Shown: in pieces, positions 61,491-64,000 of the stretch | Numbering within the stretch: position 1 is the stretch's first letter | Layout of the letters: each line of letters opens with the position of its first letter | Origin: Odobenus rosmarus divergens | Taxonomy: Eukaryota; Chordata; Mammalia; Carnivora; Odobenidae | DNA: 64,000 nt | Assembly: GCF_000321225.1 (NCBI RefSeq) | Contig: NW_004450396.1 | Location: 3,065,466 to 3,129,465, forward strand | Reading direction: 5' to 3' | The notes under the pieces: generated by a model | Databases searched by the model: none | The model's input: the letters and a program-made list of their open reading frames with translations, nothing else | What the model was told of the DNA's origin: nothing | Program-made: the position numbers and the translations under genes

Positions 61491-61755
61491 TGAGGACTTC
61501 TGCTTCCAGGAAGCTGAAGCAGATATACTTTTCTCTATTCTGACTGCTAAGTACAATTAAAAACTCTGGACATTTTATATAAAGTGAACATAAGATGAAG
61601 GAAAAACATGGAACAACCCCTACCCCCTACAGTGTCAGTGAAGACCATGTGAGGAAACTGGACTTCCATCCCCATGTGTCAGTAAGGGAATGACCCTTCC
61701 CCTCTCTGCTGGGGTGGTATTAGAGAAGGTCTAGTGGAAAGTCAAGACTTTTTTG
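61490..61755 (+). mobile_element. Possible L1 5' UTR fragment
   Basis: 'gacttctgcttccaggaag' and 'aaaaactctggacattttat' recall the 5' region of L1M elements and would be the start of the L1 that continues at 62160. Confidence 0.4.
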
Positions 61756-61759
61756 GAAA

Positions 61760-62155
61760 ATGCAAAATTATGGAGACAGTAAAAAGATCAGTGGTTGCCA
61801 GGAGTTGGTATGGGAGGTGGAGGAATGAATAGGCAGAGCACAGAGGATTTTTAGGGCCATGAAAATACTGTGCATGATACTATAATAGTCAACACATGTC
61901 ATTATACATTTGTCCTAACCCTTATAATGTGTAACATCAAGAGTGAGCCCTATTGTAAACTATGGATGTTGAATAATAATGATGTATTGACATAGGTTCA
62001 TCAATTATAACAAATGTACCACTTTGGTGTGGGGTGTTGATAATGGGGGGGTTATGCATGCGTGGGGGAAGAGGGTATGGGGAAATCTCTGTACTTTTGT
62101 CTCAATTTTGCTGTGGACTTAAAATTGCTCTTAAAAAATAAAAAGTCTTTTTTTA
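61760..62155 (+). mobile_element. L1M 3' end inserted between L1 5' parts
   Basis: 'agatcagtggttgccaggag', 'catgtcattatacatttgtc', 'tgtaccactttggtgtgggg' and 'gtctcaattttgctgtggac' followed by AAAAAATAAAAAG: a complete L1M 3' UTR. Confidence 0.85.
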
Positions 62156-62159
62156 AAAA

Positions 62160-64000
62160 ATGGCAATTAATAGATGCCAATACTGAGATGACAAAGATAT
62201 TAGGATTATCCAACAAATATTTTAAAGCAGCTATGATAAAAATGCTTCAATGAGCATTTACAAGCCTGCTGAAACAAGTGACAAAATACAAACATCAACA
62301 AAGAAATAGAAAGTCTTAGCCAGGAAGGAGGAGGAGGAGGGGAAGGAAGAGAAAAGGCAGAGGAGAAGGGGGAGAAAGAAGATATAAAGAACTAAATGAA
62401 AATTTTAGAACTGAAAAATATAATAACCAAAATAAAAAGCTCAGTTGATGAGCCCAATAGCAGAATGGCGGGCACAGGGGAAAGAATCAGTGAGCTGGAA
62501 GATAGGACAATAGAAATTACTCAACCTGAACAAAAGAGAAAAAAATATGCTGAAAAAAGTTTATTAGGTCTGCAGTGTCTTATTGGATTATTAAAAACAA
62601 AACAAAACAAAAACACCCTGACATTTGTGTCATCAGAGTCCTGGAAAGAGAGGAAAAGAAAACAGGAATGAAAAAAGCACTCCAAGATATATTGAAAACT
62701 TCCTAAATTTGGCAAAGACATAAACCTACAGATTCAAGAAGGTGAGTGAACCCCAAGCAGAACAAACCCAAAGAAATCCAGGCTAAGATGTAACATATTT
62801 AAAATTCTGAAATCTTTAGACTGAAAAAAAGATACCTTGAAAGCAATCAGAGAAAAATGATACCTTAGCTATGTGAGTAAAGCAATTAAAAGGATAGTGA
62901 ATTTCTCATCCAGAAACAATGGGGATTGATAAGAAGTGAAATAATATTCTTCAGGTTCCTAAAGTAAGAATTGTCAGGGCAGAATCCTATACCCATAACA
63001 ACTTTTTTCAGGAATGAAGGGAAAATCAAGACAATCTCAGATGAAAAAAAACTATGGCAATTTGTCGTCAACAGACTCGCCTTTAAAAAAAGAATGGCTA
63101 ATGGAAGTTCCTAAGTAGAAAGAAAATTATATAAGAAGAAACTCTGGAACATCAAGGAGGAAGAAAGAGCAAGGCAAGGAAAAATATGGGTAAAACTTAA
63201 TAGACTTTCAGTCTCTTCTTGAGATTTCTAAATTGTGATAGACACTTGAAGCAAAAATTGCTGTAACACTGTCAGATGTGGTTCTAAATGTATGTAGAGG
63301 AAATATTTATGACATACAATTATATTACAAATGGGAGAGGGTGCATGAACATAAAGAGAGGTAAGATTTCTATACATCTTTCGAACCAATTAAATAATGA
63401 CACCAGTAGACTGTGATACATTATATATATACACAAGGTAATGCCTAGAGAAACCACTGATAAAAATATACAAAGAAATGCACTGAAAAACAGTATAGAT
63501 CACAAAATGGAATTCTAAAAACATTCAAATAACCCACAATAATACAGGAGGAATAAGAACAGAAACAAAAACAGAGATAAATAAAAACAAAATGGCAGAC
63601 ATAAGCCCAACATATCAATAATTACATTGAATATAACTGATCTAAATATATAAATTAAAGACAGAGATTGCCAGAGTGGATGGCCAAACTACATGCTGTC
63701 TACATGAATTCTCTTCAAGTATAACAGTATAGGTAATTTGAAAGTAAAAGGATGGAAAAAGACATATCATGCAAACAATCCAAAAAAGGAGTGACTATAT
63801 CAATATCATAAAAAATAGATTTCAGAGAAAAGGAAATTACAGAGATAGAGAGGGATATTAATATAATTATAAAATAGTCTGTCCACCAGGAAAATATAAC
63901 AATGTTAAATGTGTATGTACCAATCAACATAGGTGAAAAATATGTGAAGCAGAAATTAATGGAACTGAAAGGAGAAAGAAACAATTCCACAATTATAGTT
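62160..64000 (+). mobile_element. L1M 5' half: degraded ORF1 and start of ORF2
   Basis: At 62396-62671 a 91-codon frame keeps L1 ORF1-like coiled-coil/central text (MAGTGERISELEDRTIEITQ). From about 62880 onward there is 'tctcatccagaaacaatggg', 'caggaatgaagggaaaatca', and at 63620-64000 the start of the ORF2 endonuclease region ('attacattgaatataactga', 'gtgtatgtaccaatcaacat'). Stops and indels interrupt all frames. The element runs off the window. Confidence 0.85.

Overview
This is a 64-kb piece of mammalian nuclear DNA, almost certainly from a carnivoran and probably a caniform (dog, bear, mustelid or seal side). The reason is the repeat content: at least ten copies of the tRNA-derived carnivore SINE (CAN-SINE/SINEC head with the CTGGGTGGCTCAGT motif, in both orientations) and several carnivore-type L1 3' ends, several of them with clear target-site duplications. 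Older mammalian repeats (MIR, L2, MLT1-type MaLR LTRs, L1M, Tigger, MER5-like) fill much of the rest. The species cannot be fixed from the sequence alone.

There is one functional protein gene: TCF21 (capsulin/epicardin/POD-1), a class II bHLH transcription factor, on the + strand. Its coding exon 1 is 44619-45068 and exon 2 is 46823-46912, separated by a 1754-bp GT-AG intron. Together they encode 179 residues, the expected full length. A CpG-rich promoter precedes it, and a polyadenylation signal lies at 47358. The only other clear gene-derived sequence is a processed RPL21 pseudogene (11881-12447) with one nonsense codon, a poly(A) tail and a perfect 15-bp target-site duplication. Two more stretches look like the 3' ends of retrocopies of unidentified mRNAs (about 53128-53460 minus, about 56690-57213 plus).

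Layout. 1-8 kb: AT-rich, mostly repeat-poor, with one GC-rich block holding a good CTCF-like motif near 1026. 8-14 kb: scattered SINE and L1 ends and the RPL21 retrocopy. 14.4-15.8 kb: a distal CpG island about 29 kb upstream of TCF21, with a second CTCF-like motif on the minus strand. 17-21 kb: antisense L1M with two nested SINEs. 23.5-25.7 kb: a dead Tigger transposon abutting a 370-bp GATA-type microsatellite. 26-43 kb: MLT1, L2, MIR, young L1 and SINE copies in otherwise featureless sequence. 43.9-47.4 kb: TCF21. 48-51.2 kb: downstream GC-rich sequence including another CpG island at about 50.66-51.18 kb. 51.5-64 kb: repeats, ending in stacked L1 copies that run off the window.

I found no evidence of a new multi-gene system, no CRISPR array and no bacterial-type locus. 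The observations most worth checking are regulatory (two CpG islands away from the known promoter, and two convergent CTCF-like motifs), an intron-1 read-through frame in TCF21, the unidentified retrocopy at 53 kb, and a young L1 with a possible 3' transduction tag. Repeat family names come from recognising consensus text by eye, so boundaries are approximate unless a target-site duplication is quoted.
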